Below, piece by piece: positions 1-7,774 of a stretch of 64,000 bases of DNA (positions are counted from its first letter, which is position 1; each line of letters begins with the position of its first letter). The translations under genes were made by a program, and so were the position numbers. The notes beneath the pieces were generated by a model. It ran no database searches, was not told where the DNA came from, and was given only the letters and a program-made list of their open reading frames with translations. This DNA comes from Glycomyces lechevalierae (GTDB taxonomy: Bacteria; Actinomycetota; Actinomycetes; Mycobacteriales; Micromonosporaceae): assembly GCF_027622945.1 (NCBI RefSeq), contig NZ_JAPZVQ010000021.1, positions 23,370 to 87,369 on the forward strand, given 5' to 3'.

Positions 1-202
1 CGAAGACGGCTTCGAAGGAGCTCGCGAGCGTCTCGGCGTCCTTCTTGTAGCCGGAGTTCGCGTGCATCTGGCCGCAGCAGGTCTGGGCGGCGGGGAAGTC
101 GACGTCGTAGCCGAGTCGTTCGAGGATGCGGACGACGGCTTTCGGCGTCTCGGGGAAGAGCGCGTCGTTGACGCAGGTGATGAACAGGGCTACGCGGGGC
201 AT
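1..202 (-). CDS. lutA: LutA-like (Fe-S)-binding protein, N-terminal part
   Basis: Only the first 67 residues lie in the window; the gene runs off the left edge. The N-terminus MPRVALFITCVNDALFPETP and the following QTCCGQMHANSGY match the CCG domain of the LutA/YkgE/GlpC family. LutA with LutB and LutC oxidises L-lactate to pyruvate at the membrane. The ATG at 200-202 is 85 bases downstream of the GntR regulator on the same strand, so the two may be co-transcribed. L-lactate is also the expected end product of the fucose operon transcribed away from here, which supports a lactate role. The identity of lutB and lutC beyond the edge cannot be seen. Confidence 0.82.
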   Translation of the reverse strand, partial: MPRVALFITCVNDALFPETPKAVVRILERLGYDVDFPAAQTCCGQMHANSGYKKDAETLASSFEAVF

Positions 203-287
203 GGCGTTCGCACCTCTGCTTCCTGGGTCGCGGCGTGCGAGGTCGGGCGGGCGGGTGCGGCGGCGCGGTGGCCGCGGCCTGCTTCGT

Positions 288-1070
288 TCATCGGTTCGCC
301 TTGGCGCGCTTGGGCTTCGGGGTCGGTTCGGTGGTGCGGGCCGCTTCGAACGCGGCGCGGTGCCGGATCCGGGAGCGTTCGAGGTGGCGGCGCATCGCCT
401 CCTCGGCGGCAAGCGGTTGCTGGCCAATGATAGCGTCCGCGACCGCGAGGTGCTCCACCTCGGTCTCCCCGATCGAGTCGGGCTCGATGTAGGCGCGGTG
501 CAGGTGCAGGTGGGCGTCGAGGCGGCGGATCGCCTTCGCGAGCTGCGCGCTGCCGCTCAGGGCGGCGACCGTGTTGTGGAAGCGGGCGTCGGCCTCGGTG
601 AACTCGAGCTTGTCCGAGCCCGCGTCGGGCGTCCGTGCGGCGGCCAGCAGCGCGTTCGCCTCAGCTGCAGGGAGACCGGAGGCGTCGACCTGGGCGAGGC
701 CGTCGCCTGGAGGGATTGAACGGAGCAGTGCGGGTTCGCGGATCTCCGGCGTCCCTCGCTCGGCCGCCCGCCTGGCGGCCCGGGGCTCGAGCATCATGCG
801 GATCTCGAAGAGGTCGTCGAATTCGGCGGCGGAGAGCAGCGGCTCGACGGTGTACCCGCTCAGCGGCCGCCGGGCGAGCAGGCCCTCGGACTCCAAGCGC
901 GCCAGCGCTTCGCGGATCGGCGTCTGCGAGAACGCGAGCTGCTTGGCGAGCCCGTCGATGCTCAGCTTGGCCCCCGGCGCCAGCTCGGAGCGCATGATCC
1001 GGGACTTCAGCTCCGTGTAGGCCTCGTCCGCGAGCGTACGCTTCTCGGGGGTCGCTGATGTAGCCGTCAT
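288..1070 (-). CDS. GntR-family (FCD) transcriptional regulator
   Basis: A 260-residue regulator with an N-terminal winged helix (about residues 12-75, including FSQTPIREALARLESEGLL, the GntR signature) and a C-terminal FCD ligand domain. The FCD metal-site pattern is visible as DARFHNTV, an EHLAVADAI helix and AMRRHLERSR, giving the Asp and His ligands typical of FadR-C proteins. FCD regulators usually bind sugar acids, lactate or other carboxylates. The ATG at 1068-1070 was chosen because the helix-turn-helix starts soon after it and the intergenic palindrome at 1078-1089 lies just upstream. It is divergent from the fucose operon and codirectional with lutA, so it probably controls both; the ligand is not known. 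Confidence 0.9.
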   Translation of the reverse strand: MTATSATPEKRTLADEAYTELKSRIMRSELAPGAKLSIDGLAKQLAFSQTPIREALARLESEGLLARRPLSGYTVEPLLSAAEFDDLFEIRMMLEPRAARRAAERGTPEIREPALLRSIPPGDGLAQVDASGLPAAEANALLAAARTPDAGSDKLEFTEADARFHNTVAALSGSAQLAKAIRRLDAHLHLHRAYIEPDSIGETEVEHLAVADAIIGQQPLAAEEAMRRHLERSRIRHRAAFEAARTTEPTPKPKRAKANR

Positions 1071-1077
1071 GCGCACA

Positions 1078-1089
1078 ATCCTATAGGAT
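1078..1089. promoter_or_regulatory. Probable GntR operator, 12-bp perfect palindrome
   Basis: ATCCTATAGGAT is a perfect 12-bp palindrome in the 91-base space between the divergent gntR and aldo/keto reductase genes. It begins eight bases upstream of the gntR start. Position and symmetry fit an operator for the adjacent regulator, controlling itself and the fucose operon. Binding is inferred. Confidence 0.6.
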
Positions 1090-1161
1090 AATGTCGCGAC
1101 GGCATGGCTCAGCTCGGCAAGGGCCGCCGCAACGCCCCTTTTGCTCCCATTGGAGGCCACC

Positions 1162-2151
1162 GTGGTCGGAGACCGGCACGCACTCCCCGCCCGCACGCTC
1201 GGCGACACGGACGTGTCCGTGACCGCCGTCGGACTCGGCTGCGCGCCGCTCGCAGGGCTCTTCACGCCCGTCGACCCGGCCGTCGCCGCCGCCACCGTCG
1301 ACGCCGCCTGGAACGGGGGCGTGCGGCACTTCGACACCGCCCCGCACTACGGCGCCGGGCTCTCCGAGGAGCGACTCGGGAGCGCTCTCGCGGGCCGCCC
1401 GCGCGACGCGTTCACCGTGTCCACCAAGATGGGCCGCGTCCTCGTCGACCACGAAGGGCCCTGGGACATCTGGGGCGAGCCCAACGGCAAGGCCTCGTCC
1501 TTCGACTTCTCCTACCGCGGCACGCACGACGCCCACCTCGGCAGCCTCGAGCGCCTCGGCACCGACCGCGTCGAGATCGGCCTCATCCACGACCCGGACG
1601 ACCACCGGGACGAGGCCCTCGCCGGGACGCACAAGGCCCTCACCGAACTCAAGGCCGCGGGGCGCATCGGCGCCGTCGGGATCGGCATGAACTCCACCGA
1701 GGCCGCCGCCGATCTGCTCTCGCGGGCCGATTTCGACGTGGCGCTCATCGCCGGGCGCTACACCCTGCTCGACCAGTCCGCCCTGGACCGGCTCTACCCC
1801 CTCTGCGTCTCGCGCGGCGTCTCAGTGATCGCCGCGGGCGTCTTCAACTCCGGGATCCTCGCGGACCCGAAGCCGGGAGCGCGGTTCAATTATGCGGAGG
1901 CGGACCGACGACTCGTGGAGCGTGCGCAGGCGATCGCCGCGATCTGCGACCGGTACGACACCCCGCTGCGCGCGGCCGCGCTGCAGTTCCCGGCCGCCCA
2001 CCCCGCCGTCGCGTCGATCCTCGTCGGCGCGCGCAACCCCGAAGAGGTCGACGACGCCCTCGCGATGTACGCCCACCCCATTCCCGGCGCGCTGTGGCGA
2101 GACCTCAAGCGGGCCGGGCTGCTGGCCGAGGAGGCACCCGTACCGTCATGA
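1162..2151 (+). CDS. Aldo/keto reductase, probable L-fucose (D-threo-aldose) 1-dehydrogenase
   Basis: A 329-residue aldo/keto reductase predicted to oxidise L-fucose to L-fuconolactone with NAD(P)+. The catalytic tetrad is visible: Asp and Tyr in FDTAPHYGAGLSEERLG, Lys in VSTKMGR, and His in IGLIHDPDDH. The later motifs GRYTLLDQ and GVFNSGIL are typical of the D-threo-aldose/L-fucose dehydrogenase branch. The GTG at 1162 was chosen because GGAGG sits five bases upstream; a TTG at 1141 is possible but lacks a ribosome-binding site. It is the first gene of a five-gene operon, and its stop overlaps the next start as ATGA. Substrate is inferred from family and context; L-galactose or D-arabinose are also possible. 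Confidence 0.85.
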   Translation: MVGDRHALPARTLGDTDVSVTAVGLGCAPLAGLFTPVDPAVAAATVDAAWNGGVRHFDTAPHYGAGLSEERLGSALAGRPRDAFTVSTKMGRVLVDHEGPWDIWGEPNGKASSFDFSYRGTHDAHLGSLERLGTDRVEIGLIHDPDDHRDEALAGTHKALTELKAAGRIGAVGIGMNSTEAAADLLSRADFDVALIAGRYTLLDQSALDRLYPLCVSRGVSVIAAGVFNSGILADPKPGARFNYAEADRRLVERAQAIAAICDRYDTPLRAAALQFPAAHPAVASILVGARNPEEVDDALAMYAHPIPGALWRDLKRAGLLAEEAPVPS

Positions 2152-2996
2152 GCGCTCCCGTGATCGACGCGCACCACCATCTGTGGACCGCCGACTACCC
2201 CTGGCTCGCGAGCGAACCGGAGCTCGCGCCGATCCGCCGCGACTACGGCGTCAACGACCTCCGCGCCAACCTGAAGGACGCCGGGGTCGACCGCACGATC
2301 CTGGTCGAAGCGGACTGGGGCCACCCGTCCGAGACCGTCGAGTTCCTGCACCTCGCCGGGGCCGTGGACGAGATCGCCGGGGTCGTCGGCTTCATCGACC
2401 TCCTCGACCCGCACCTCGCGAACACCTTGTCGCGCTATGCGAACCACCCCCGCGCCCGCTTCCTCGTGGGCCTGCGCGACCAGGTCCAGGGCCGCCCCGA
2501 CCCGGACTTCCTGGCCCGGCCCGAAGTGATCACCGCACTCAGGGCCGTCGCGGGCACCGTGCCCACCTTCGACCTGGTCGTGCGTGTGGACCAGCTCCCG
2601 GCCGCCGCGAAGGCCGCCGCCGCCGTCCCCGAGCTCGGGTTCGTGCTCGACCACCTCGGCAAGCCCCAGGTGCGCGACGGCGACGCCGGCCTCAAGGCCT
2701 GGCGGGAGGCCGTCACTCCGCTCGCCAAGCAGCCCAACGTGACCGCGAAGCTCTCCGGGCTCGTCACCGAGGCCGACTGGCGGCACTGGACCCCGAACGA
2801 CCTGCGGCCGTTCGTCCAGACCGCCCTCGAACTCTTCGGACCCGACCGCCTCATGTTCGGCTCCGACTGGCCCGTCTGCGAACTGGCCGCCACGTACACC
2901 CGCGTCAAGGACGCCCTCACCGAAGTCCTCGGGCGCACCGACCCGGACGTCTTCGGCGGCACCGCCGCCCGGACCTACCAGCTAGGAGAGTCATGA
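2148..2996 (+). CDS. Amidohydrolase family 2, probable L-fuconolactonase
   Basis: A 282-residue TIM-barrel amidohydrolase. The N-terminal metal motif is VIDAHHHLW and the C-terminal conserved motif is FGSDWPV with its Asp, both characteristic of the COG3618 lactonase group. Members of this group hydrolyse L-fucono-, L-rhamnono- or 4-sulfomuconolactones. Placement between a sugar 1-dehydrogenase and a sugar-acid dehydratase indicates lactone to L-fuconate hydrolysis. The start overlaps the previous stop by four bases and the stop overlaps the following start in the same way, so translation is coupled. Length is normal for the family. Function is strongly suggested by context but not by a unique residue. 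Confidence 0.85.
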   Translation: MSAPVIDAHHHLWTADYPWLASEPELAPIRRDYGVNDLRANLKDAGVDRTILVEADWGHPSETVEFLHLAGAVDEIAGVVGFIDLLDPHLANTLSRYANHPRARFLVGLRDQVQGRPDPDFLARPEVITALRAVAGTVPTFDLVVRVDQLPAAAKAAAAVPELGFVLDHLGKPQVRDGDAGLKAWREAVTPLAKQPNVTAKLSGLVTEADWRHWTPNDLRPFVQTALELFGPDRLMFGSDWPVCELAATYTRVKDALTEVLGRTDPDVFGGTAARTYQLGES

Positions 2997-3823
2997 AGTA
3001 CCTGCGCATCGGACAGCCCGGCCTCGAGACCCCCGTGGCCCTCGCGGACGGCAAGTACTACGACCTCTCCGGGCCGATCGGGGACATCGACGGCGAGTTC
3101 TTGGAGCGCGGGGGCATCGCGACCACCGCGGGCTTCCCCGAGATCGACATCGCGGGGCAGCGCATCGCGCCGCCGATCGCCAAGCCCGCCGCGATCGTGT
3201 GCATCGGCATGAACTACGCCGCGCACTGCGCCGAGTCCGGCGCCGAGCCGCCCGCCGAGCCGGTGGTGTTCTACAAGCACCCCAACACGATCGTGGGCCC
3301 GCAGGACGAGGTCCAGATCCCCCGGAAGTCCACCCGCACGGACTGGGAGGTCGAGCTGGGCGTGGTCCTCGGCAAGCGCGCGTCCTATCTGGAGTCCGAG
3401 GAGGCGGCGCTCGACTGCATCGCCGGGTTCGTCGTCGCGAACGACCTCTCCGAGCGCGAGTTCCAGATCGAGCGCTCGGGCGGCCAGTTCTCGAAGGGCA
3501 AGGCCTGCCCCACGTTCACCCCGCTCGGCCCGTACCTCGTCACCCCTGACGAGATCGACGACGTGCAGGCACTGCGCATGTGGTCCAAGGTGAACGGCGA
3601 GATCCGCCAGGACTCGAACTCGAAGGACATGATCTTCTCGGTGGCCCGCATCATCCACCACATGTCCCAGTTCATGGCCTTCGACGCGGGCGACCTGCTG
3701 CTCACCGGCACCCCCGAGGGCGTCGCGCTCTCCGGCCGCTTCCCGTACCTCAAGGCCGGCGACGTCGTCTCCGTGGGCATCGAAGGCCTGGGCCACACCG
3801 AGAACCCCACGGTGCAGGCGTGA
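2993..3823 (+). CDS. Fumarylacetoacetate hydrolase-family protein, probable 2,4-diketo-3-deoxy-L-fuconate hydrolase
   Basis: A 276-residue FAH-fold hydrolase. Family motifs are GMNYAAHCAESG, FYKHPNTIVGP, DWEVELGVVLGKR (metal-binding glutamates), VVANDLSER (metal-binding Asp) and LLTGTPEGV. In the diketo-hydrolase pathway this family cleaves 2,4-diketo-3-deoxy-L-fuconate (or the rhamnonate analogue) to pyruvate and L-lactate. Automatic pipelines often call such proteins ureidoglycolate lyase. The start lies in an ATGA overlap with the lactonase gene and the stop is in a GTGA overlap with the dehydratase gene. Its presence, rather than an aldolase, indicates the oxidised, diketo branch of the pathway. 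Confidence 0.85.
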   Translation: MKYLRIGQPGLETPVALADGKYYDLSGPIGDIDGEFLERGGIATTAGFPEIDIAGQRIAPPIAKPAAIVCIGMNYAAHCAESGAEPPAEPVVFYKHPNTIVGPQDEVQIPRKSTRTDWEVELGVVLGKRASYLESEEAALDCIAGFVVANDLSEREFQIERSGGQFSKGKACPTFTPLGPYLVTPDEIDDVQALRMWSKVNGEIRQDSNSKDMIFSVARIIHHMSQFMAFDAGDLLLTGTPEGVALSGRFPYLKAGDVVSVGIEGLGHTENPTVQA

Positions 3824-5109
3824 CGATCACGGCCGTGGACGTCATCGACGTCCGCTTCCCGACCTCGCGCAGCCTCGACGGCTCGGACGCGATGAACCCC
3901 GATCCCGACTACTCGGCCGCCTACGTCGTGCTCCACGCCGACGACGGCCGCGAGGGCCACGGGTTCACGTTCACGATCGGGCGCGGCAACGACATCTGCT
4001 GCGCCGCGATCGAAACGCTCAGCGAGTACGTGATCGGCGCCGATGTGGACGGTCCGGCCGCGCTCGGCGACCTGTACAGGCGGCTCACGCACGACTCGCA
4101 GATCCGCTGGCTCGGCCCCGAGAAGGGCGTCATGCACCTCGCGGCCGCCGCCCTGGTCAACGCCGCGTGGGACCTCGCCGCGCGCCGCGCCGGGCTGCCG
4201 CTGTGGAAGTACCTCTCCGGGCTCACCCCCGAGGAGATCGTCGCGTGCGTCGACTGGCGGTACCTCACGGACGCCCTCACTCCCGAAGCGGCCCTTGCCA
4301 TCCTGCGCGAGGCCGAGGAGGGCAAGGCCGAGCGGATCGCCGAGATCGAGCGGGACGGCTACCCGGCCTACACCACCTCCCCCGGCTGGCTCGGCTACGA
4401 CGACGAGAAGGTCGTGCGCCTCGCCCGCGAGGCCGTCGCCGAGGGGTACACGCAGATCAAACTCAAAGTGGGCGCGGACCTGGAGGACGACCGCCGCCGC
4501 TTCGCCGCCGCGCGCTCGGCCGTCGGCCCCGGCATCCGGATCGCGGTCGACGCGAACCAGCGCTGGGACGTCGACCAGGCCGTGGAGTGGACGAAGGCCC
4601 TCGCCGAGTTCGACCCGTGGTGGATCGAGGAGCCCACGAGCCCGGACGACGTGCTCGGGCACGCCGCCATCCGCAAGCGCCTGGCCCCCATCAAGGTCGC
4701 GACCGGCGAGCACGTCCACAACCGGGTCATGTTCAAGCAGCTGCTCCAGGCCGGCGCGATCGACTTCCTCCAGTTGGACGCCGCGCGCGTCGCCGGCGTG
4801 AACGAGAACCTGGCGATCCTGCTGCTGGCCAAGCACTTCGGCGTCCCGGTCTGTCCGCACGCGGGCGGAGTGGGCCTGTGCGAACTCGTCTGCCATCTGT
4901 CCATGTTCGACTACACCTCGGTCAGCGCGACCATGGACGACCGCGTGATCGAGTACGTCGACCACCTGCACGAGCACTTCACCGCGCCCACGGTGATCGA
5001 GAACGGCCGCTACCGGGCCCCGACCGAACCGGGCTTCTCCGCAGAGATGAAGCGGGACAGCCTGATCCGGTTCTCCTACCCGCATGGTCCTGAATGGAGG
5101 AGCAACTGA
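3820..5109 (+). CDS. Enolase-superfamily dehydratase, probable L-fuconate dehydratase
   Basis: A 429-residue mandelate-racemase/enolase-superfamily protein. The N-terminus has VIDVRFPTSRSLDGSDAMNPD, close to known L-fuconate dehydratases. The barrel carries IKLKVG (Lys-x-Lys base), VDANQRWD, EEPTSPD and ATGEHVHNR (the Asp, Glu, Glu Mg2+ ligands), LQLDAARVAG and CPHAGGVG (acid/base His). It would dehydrate L-fuconate to 2-keto-3-deoxy-L-fuconate. The GTG start overlaps the hydrolase stop (GTGA) and the stop overlaps the SDR start. Length matches the roughly 430-440 residues of fuconate dehydratases. The N-terminal signature makes this the most specific member of the operon. Confidence 0.9.
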   Translation: MTITAVDVIDVRFPTSRSLDGSDAMNPDPDYSAAYVVLHADDGREGHGFTFTIGRGNDICCAAIETLSEYVIGADVDGPAALGDLYRRLTHDSQIRWLGPEKGVMHLAAAALVNAAWDLAARRAGLPLWKYLSGLTPEEIVACVDWRYLTDALTPEAALAILREAEEGKAERIAEIERDGYPAYTTSPGWLGYDDEKVVRLAREAVAEGYTQIKLKVGADLEDDRRRFAAARSAVGPGIRIAVDANQRWDVDQAVEWTKALAEFDPWWIEEPTSPDDVLGHAAIRKRLAPIKVATGEHVHNRVMFKQLLQAGAIDFLQLDAARVAGVNENLAILLLAKHFGVPVCPHAGGVGLCELVCHLSMFDYTSVSATMDDRVIEYVDHLHEHFTAPTVIENGRYRAPTEPGFSAEMKRDSLIRFSYPHGPEWRSN

Positions 5110-5846
5110 TGACCGGCTTCGAAGGCCTGACCGTCGTGATCTCCGGAGGCGCCTCCGGCATCGGCGCCGCGACCGCTGACGCGTTCGCCGCCCGCGGCGC
5201 GAACGTGGCGGTGCTCGACCTCAACGCGAACGAGCGGCACTGGTCCCACAAGTGCGACGTGGCCGACGACAACCAGGTGCGCCTGGCCGTCGCCGCCGCC
5301 AAGGAGCACTTCGGGGGCATCGACATCGTGGTGAACAACGCCGGGATCGGCGCGGTCGGCACCGTCGAGGAGAACTCCGACAAGCAGTGGTTCCGCGTCC
5401 TCGACGTGAACCTCCTCGGCATGGTCCGCCTCTCCCGCGCGTGCCTGCCGCACCTGCGCGAGTCCGCGGCCCCGGCGATCGTGAACACCACCTCGATCGC
5501 CGCCCTCACGGGCCTGGTCAACCGCGCCCTCTACTCGGCGTCGAAGGGCGCGGTCCACTCGCTCACCCTCGCGATGGCCGCCGACCATGTGGCCGAAGGG
5601 ATCCGCGTCAACTGCGTCAGCCCCGGCACGGCCGACACGCCGTGGGTGCAGCGCCTGCTCGACCAGGCCGAGGACCCGGCCGCCGAGCGCGCCCGGCTCG
5701 AGCAGCGCCAGCCGACCGGCCGCCTCGTGAGCCCCGAGGAGGTCGCGGCCGCGGTCGTCTACCTCGCCGACCCCCACAACAAATCGCTCACCGGCACGAG
5801 CCTCGCGGTCGACGGCGGCCTCGCCGGACTCCGCATCGTTCGTTAG
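5109..5846 (+). CDS. Short-chain dehydrogenase, probable 2-keto-3-deoxy-L-fuconate dehydrogenase
   Basis: A 245-residue classical SDR. It shows the dinucleotide motif SGGASGIGAAT near residue 12, NNAGIG, and the catalytic YSASKGA (Tyr-x-x-x-Lys), with an Asp after strand 2 (VLDLNAN) that favours NAD+. It is expected to oxidise 2-keto-3-deoxy-L-fuconate to the 2,4-diketo compound used by the FAH hydrolase. The ATG at 5109 was preferred to one 15 bases upstream because GGAGG at 5097-5101 is correctly spaced and the start shares one base with the previous stop. It is the last gene of the operon and is followed by a terminator. Confidence 0.85.
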   Translation: MTGFEGLTVVISGGASGIGAATADAFAARGANVAVLDLNANERHWSHKCDVADDNQVRLAVAAAKEHFGGIDIVVNNAGIGAVGTVEENSDKQWFRVLDVNLLGMVRLSRACLPHLRESAAPAIVNTTSIAALTGLVNRALYSASKGAVHSLTLAMAADHVAEGIRVNCVSPGTADTPWVQRLLDQAEDPAAERARLEQRQPTGRLVSPEEVAAAVVYLADPHNKSLTGTSLAVDGGLAGLRIVR

Positions 5847-5900
5847 AGCATTATTCGCTAAGATTCCATTAGGGAACATTCGAGTTCTCTTGCAGCACAA

Positions 5901-5930
5901 GGGCGCAGCGGATTCACTTCCGCTGCGCCC
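5901..5930. terminator. Hairpin terminator after the fucose operon
   Basis: A perfect 12-bp stem (5901-5912 with 5919-5930) with a six-base TTCACT loop, followed by a short T-run about eight bases later. It lies 54 bases after the SDR stop and is the only strong hairpin in the gap. Confidence 0.75.
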
Positions 5931-6089
5931 AGTTGCTTTTCCGCCCGGATAGAGCGTTGATTCACAGCAGACATCCTGCGCCCCATCAGGACGCGTTATT
6001 GGAGCGCGCGGAAGACCGCAAACCAGCGGTATTCGTGCCGGAAACCGATAATGCGGCGTAACGAGCGCCGCCGGGCGAAAGGGATATCC

Positions 6090-6536
6090 ATGAGCAGCGA
6101 GAACACGACCACGATGAAGCGCCGCCTGGCATCCGGCGCGGCCATGGCCGGCGTCGCCGTGATCGCGGGTCTGGGCCTGACCGCCGGGTCGGCGCAGGCC
6201 GAGTCCACCACCGAGGCCGAGACCAGGGCCGGCGGCTGCGCCGACAACTACGTCTGCATGTGGGAGGACTCCAACTACAGCGGCGACAAGTGGGTCAACT
6301 GGCGCGTCGGCTCGGTCGGGACCGTCTACGAGGTCGACGGCTGGGACGGCGACAACGAGATCTCCTCGATCTCGAACGAGTCGGGCCGCACCCTGAAGCT
6401 CTACGCGGACGACGGCGCCACCGGCGCCTGGATCTGCTTCGGTCCCGAGACCGACGTCCGGAACCTGAGCGACCTCGGCGGCGGCCGCAGCTTCAACGAC
6501 CAGATCGAGAGCTTCAAGGTCGTCTCCGCCTGCTAA
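6090..6536 (+). CDS. Secreted peptidase inhibitor I36-like / beta-gamma-crystallin-type protein
   Basis: A 148-residue exported protein. Residues 1-40 form a signal peptide with MKRRLASG followed by a hydrophobic alanine/glycine core ending in SAQA. The mature part begins with GGCADNYVCMWEDSNYSGDKWVNW, and also contains FNDQIESF; Cys pairs and Tyr/Trp spacing match the peptidase inhibitor I36 family (SMI-like) of actinomycetes, which has a crystallin-like fold. The ATG at 6090 follows AAAGGGA by six bases. It stands alone between two terminators. It could inhibit an extracellular metalloprotease or simply be a stable secreted crystallin-like protein; the target is not predictable. Confidence 0.8.
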   Translation: MSSENTTTMKRRLASGAAMAGVAVIAGLGLTAGSAQAESTTEAETRAGGCADNYVCMWEDSNYSGDKWVNWRVGSVGTVYEVDGWDGDNEISSISNESGRTLKLYADDGATGAWICFGPETDVRNLSDLGGGRSFNDQIESFKVVSAC

Positions 6537-6599
6537 CCGCCTGAACCGTGCCGCGGCGGCAAGGCGCCGCCGCCGCGACACCTCGGACCGCAATGCGAG

Positions 6600-6633
6600 A
6601 GGCCGCCTCGGGAGGGTGTTCCCGGGGCGGCCT
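6600..6633. terminator. Bidirectional terminator hairpin
   Basis: AGGCCGCC-t-CGGGA pairs with TCCCG-g-GGCGGCCT (14-bp stem with one G-T pair, six-base loop). It sits between the convergent I36 gene and the AraC-type regulator. A second GC-rich hairpin (6552-6560 with 6569-6577) precedes it, so both directions are probably terminated here. Confidence 0.7.
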
Positions 6634-6640
6634 TCACCGT

Positions 6641-7633
6641 TCAGGCAGTCGTGAGGCGGAAGCGGTCGCGGTAGGCCGTCGGCGTCGTGTCGAGGACGCG
6701 GCGGAAGGCCCGGACCAGGGTGTCCGTGGTCCCGAACCCGCAGGTGGTGGCGACCCGGTCGAGGGTGTCGTCGGTGGTCTCCAGACGGTTGCGCGCCGCC
6801 TCGACCCGCGCGGACTCGATGTAGGCGCGCGGGGTCATCCCCAACTCGGACTTGAAGATCCGGGTGAGCTGGCGCTCGCTCACGTGCGCTTCGGCGGCCA
6901 GGCCCGCCACGGTCAGCGGCTCGGCCAGATGCCGGGTGATGAAGTGGCGCAGCAGGTCCACGCGCCGCGTCGTCGACACCGGCGCGAGGGAGACGCTGAA
7001 CTGGCTCTGCCCGCTCGGCCGCTTCAGGAACATGACGAGTTGCCGGGCGACCTTGAGCGCCAGCTCCTCGCCGAAGTCGTCCGCGACCAGCGCCAGCGAG
7101 AGGTCGAGGCAGGCGGTGAGCCCGGCGCCGGTCCAGATGTCGCCGTCGCGGATGAAGATCGGGTCGGCGTCGACCTCCACCTCCGGGTGCTCGGCCGCGA
7201 GCTGGGCCGCGGTCGACCAGTGGGTGGTGGCGCGGCGGCCTTCGAGCAGGCCCGCGGCGGCCAGCACATGGGCGCCGACGCAGACGGACGCGACCCGGCG
7301 CGTGCGCCCGGCGAGGCGCCGGACCCATTCGACCACAACGGGATCGGCGAGGGCGCGCACCCGCTTCGCGCCGTCGACCTCCACCGAGCCGGGCACGATG
7401 AGCGTGTCGATCGAGCGCCGCGCGACCTCCTCGAAGGTGGCGTCGGGCAGCACGCGGACCCCGGCCGAGGTCCGCACCGGGTCCATCGTCGCGGAGGCGA
7501 GCACGACCTCGTAGCCGGTGTCGGCCTCGAGTTCACGGCGCAGCAGCGCGAACACCTCCGGCGGGCCGGTGACGTCGAGCAGGTCGATGCGGTCGAAGAG
7601 CACGACGACCACGAGTCGCTTGGCGGGGCTCAC
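6641..7633 (-). CDS. GlxA-like transcriptional regulator (DJ-1/PfpI + AraC HTH)
   Basis: A 330-residue regulator with an N-terminal DJ-1/PfpI-like domain (LVVVVLFDRIDLLDVTGPPEVF; nucleophile-elbow region VASVCVGAHVLAAAGLLEGRRATTHW) and a C-terminal AraC double helix-turn-helix (SERQLTRIFKSELGMTPRAYIE and TLVRAFRRVLDTTPTAYRDRF). The GTG at 7631-7633 was chosen because GGAGG lies four bases upstream; an in-frame ATG further upstream has no such site. It is transcribed divergently from the isochorismatase-like hydrolase, a frequent arrangement in actinomycetes. The inducer is unknown. Confidence 0.85.
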   Translation of the reverse strand: MSPAKRLVVVVLFDRIDLLDVTGPPEVFALLRRELEADTGYEVVLASATMDPVRTSAGVRVLPDATFEEVARRSIDTLIVPGSVEVDGAKRVRALADPVVVEWVRRLAGRTRRVASVCVGAHVLAAAGLLEGRRATTHWSTAAQLAAEHPEVEVDADPIFIRDGDIWTGAGLTACLDLSLALVADDFGEELALKVARQLVMFLKRPSGQSQFSVSLAPVSTTRRVDLLRHFITRHLAEPLTVAGLAAEAHVSERQLTRIFKSELGMTPRAYIESARVEAARNRLETTDDTLDRVATTCGFGTTDTLVRAFRRVLDTTPTAYRDRFRLTTA

Positions 7634-7774
7634 GGCTCCTCCGTTCCGGGCGTCGGCAACTGATGTCGGTTTCTGCACCTTACCCGTCATTGCCGACATC
7701 GGCGAATCGCCGTAGCGTTGGCACCGGCCCCTTCGAGCGGCCTGAAACCCACGTTCACCAGGAGGAACACCGCC

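Noticed and set aside
5076..7328. Very long open frames on the opposite strand, for example across the SDR, the I36 gene and the GlxA-like regulator
   Set aside because: High-GC codon bias removes stops in other frames. These products are Arg/Pro/Ala-rich, without family motifs, and lie over well-supported genes.
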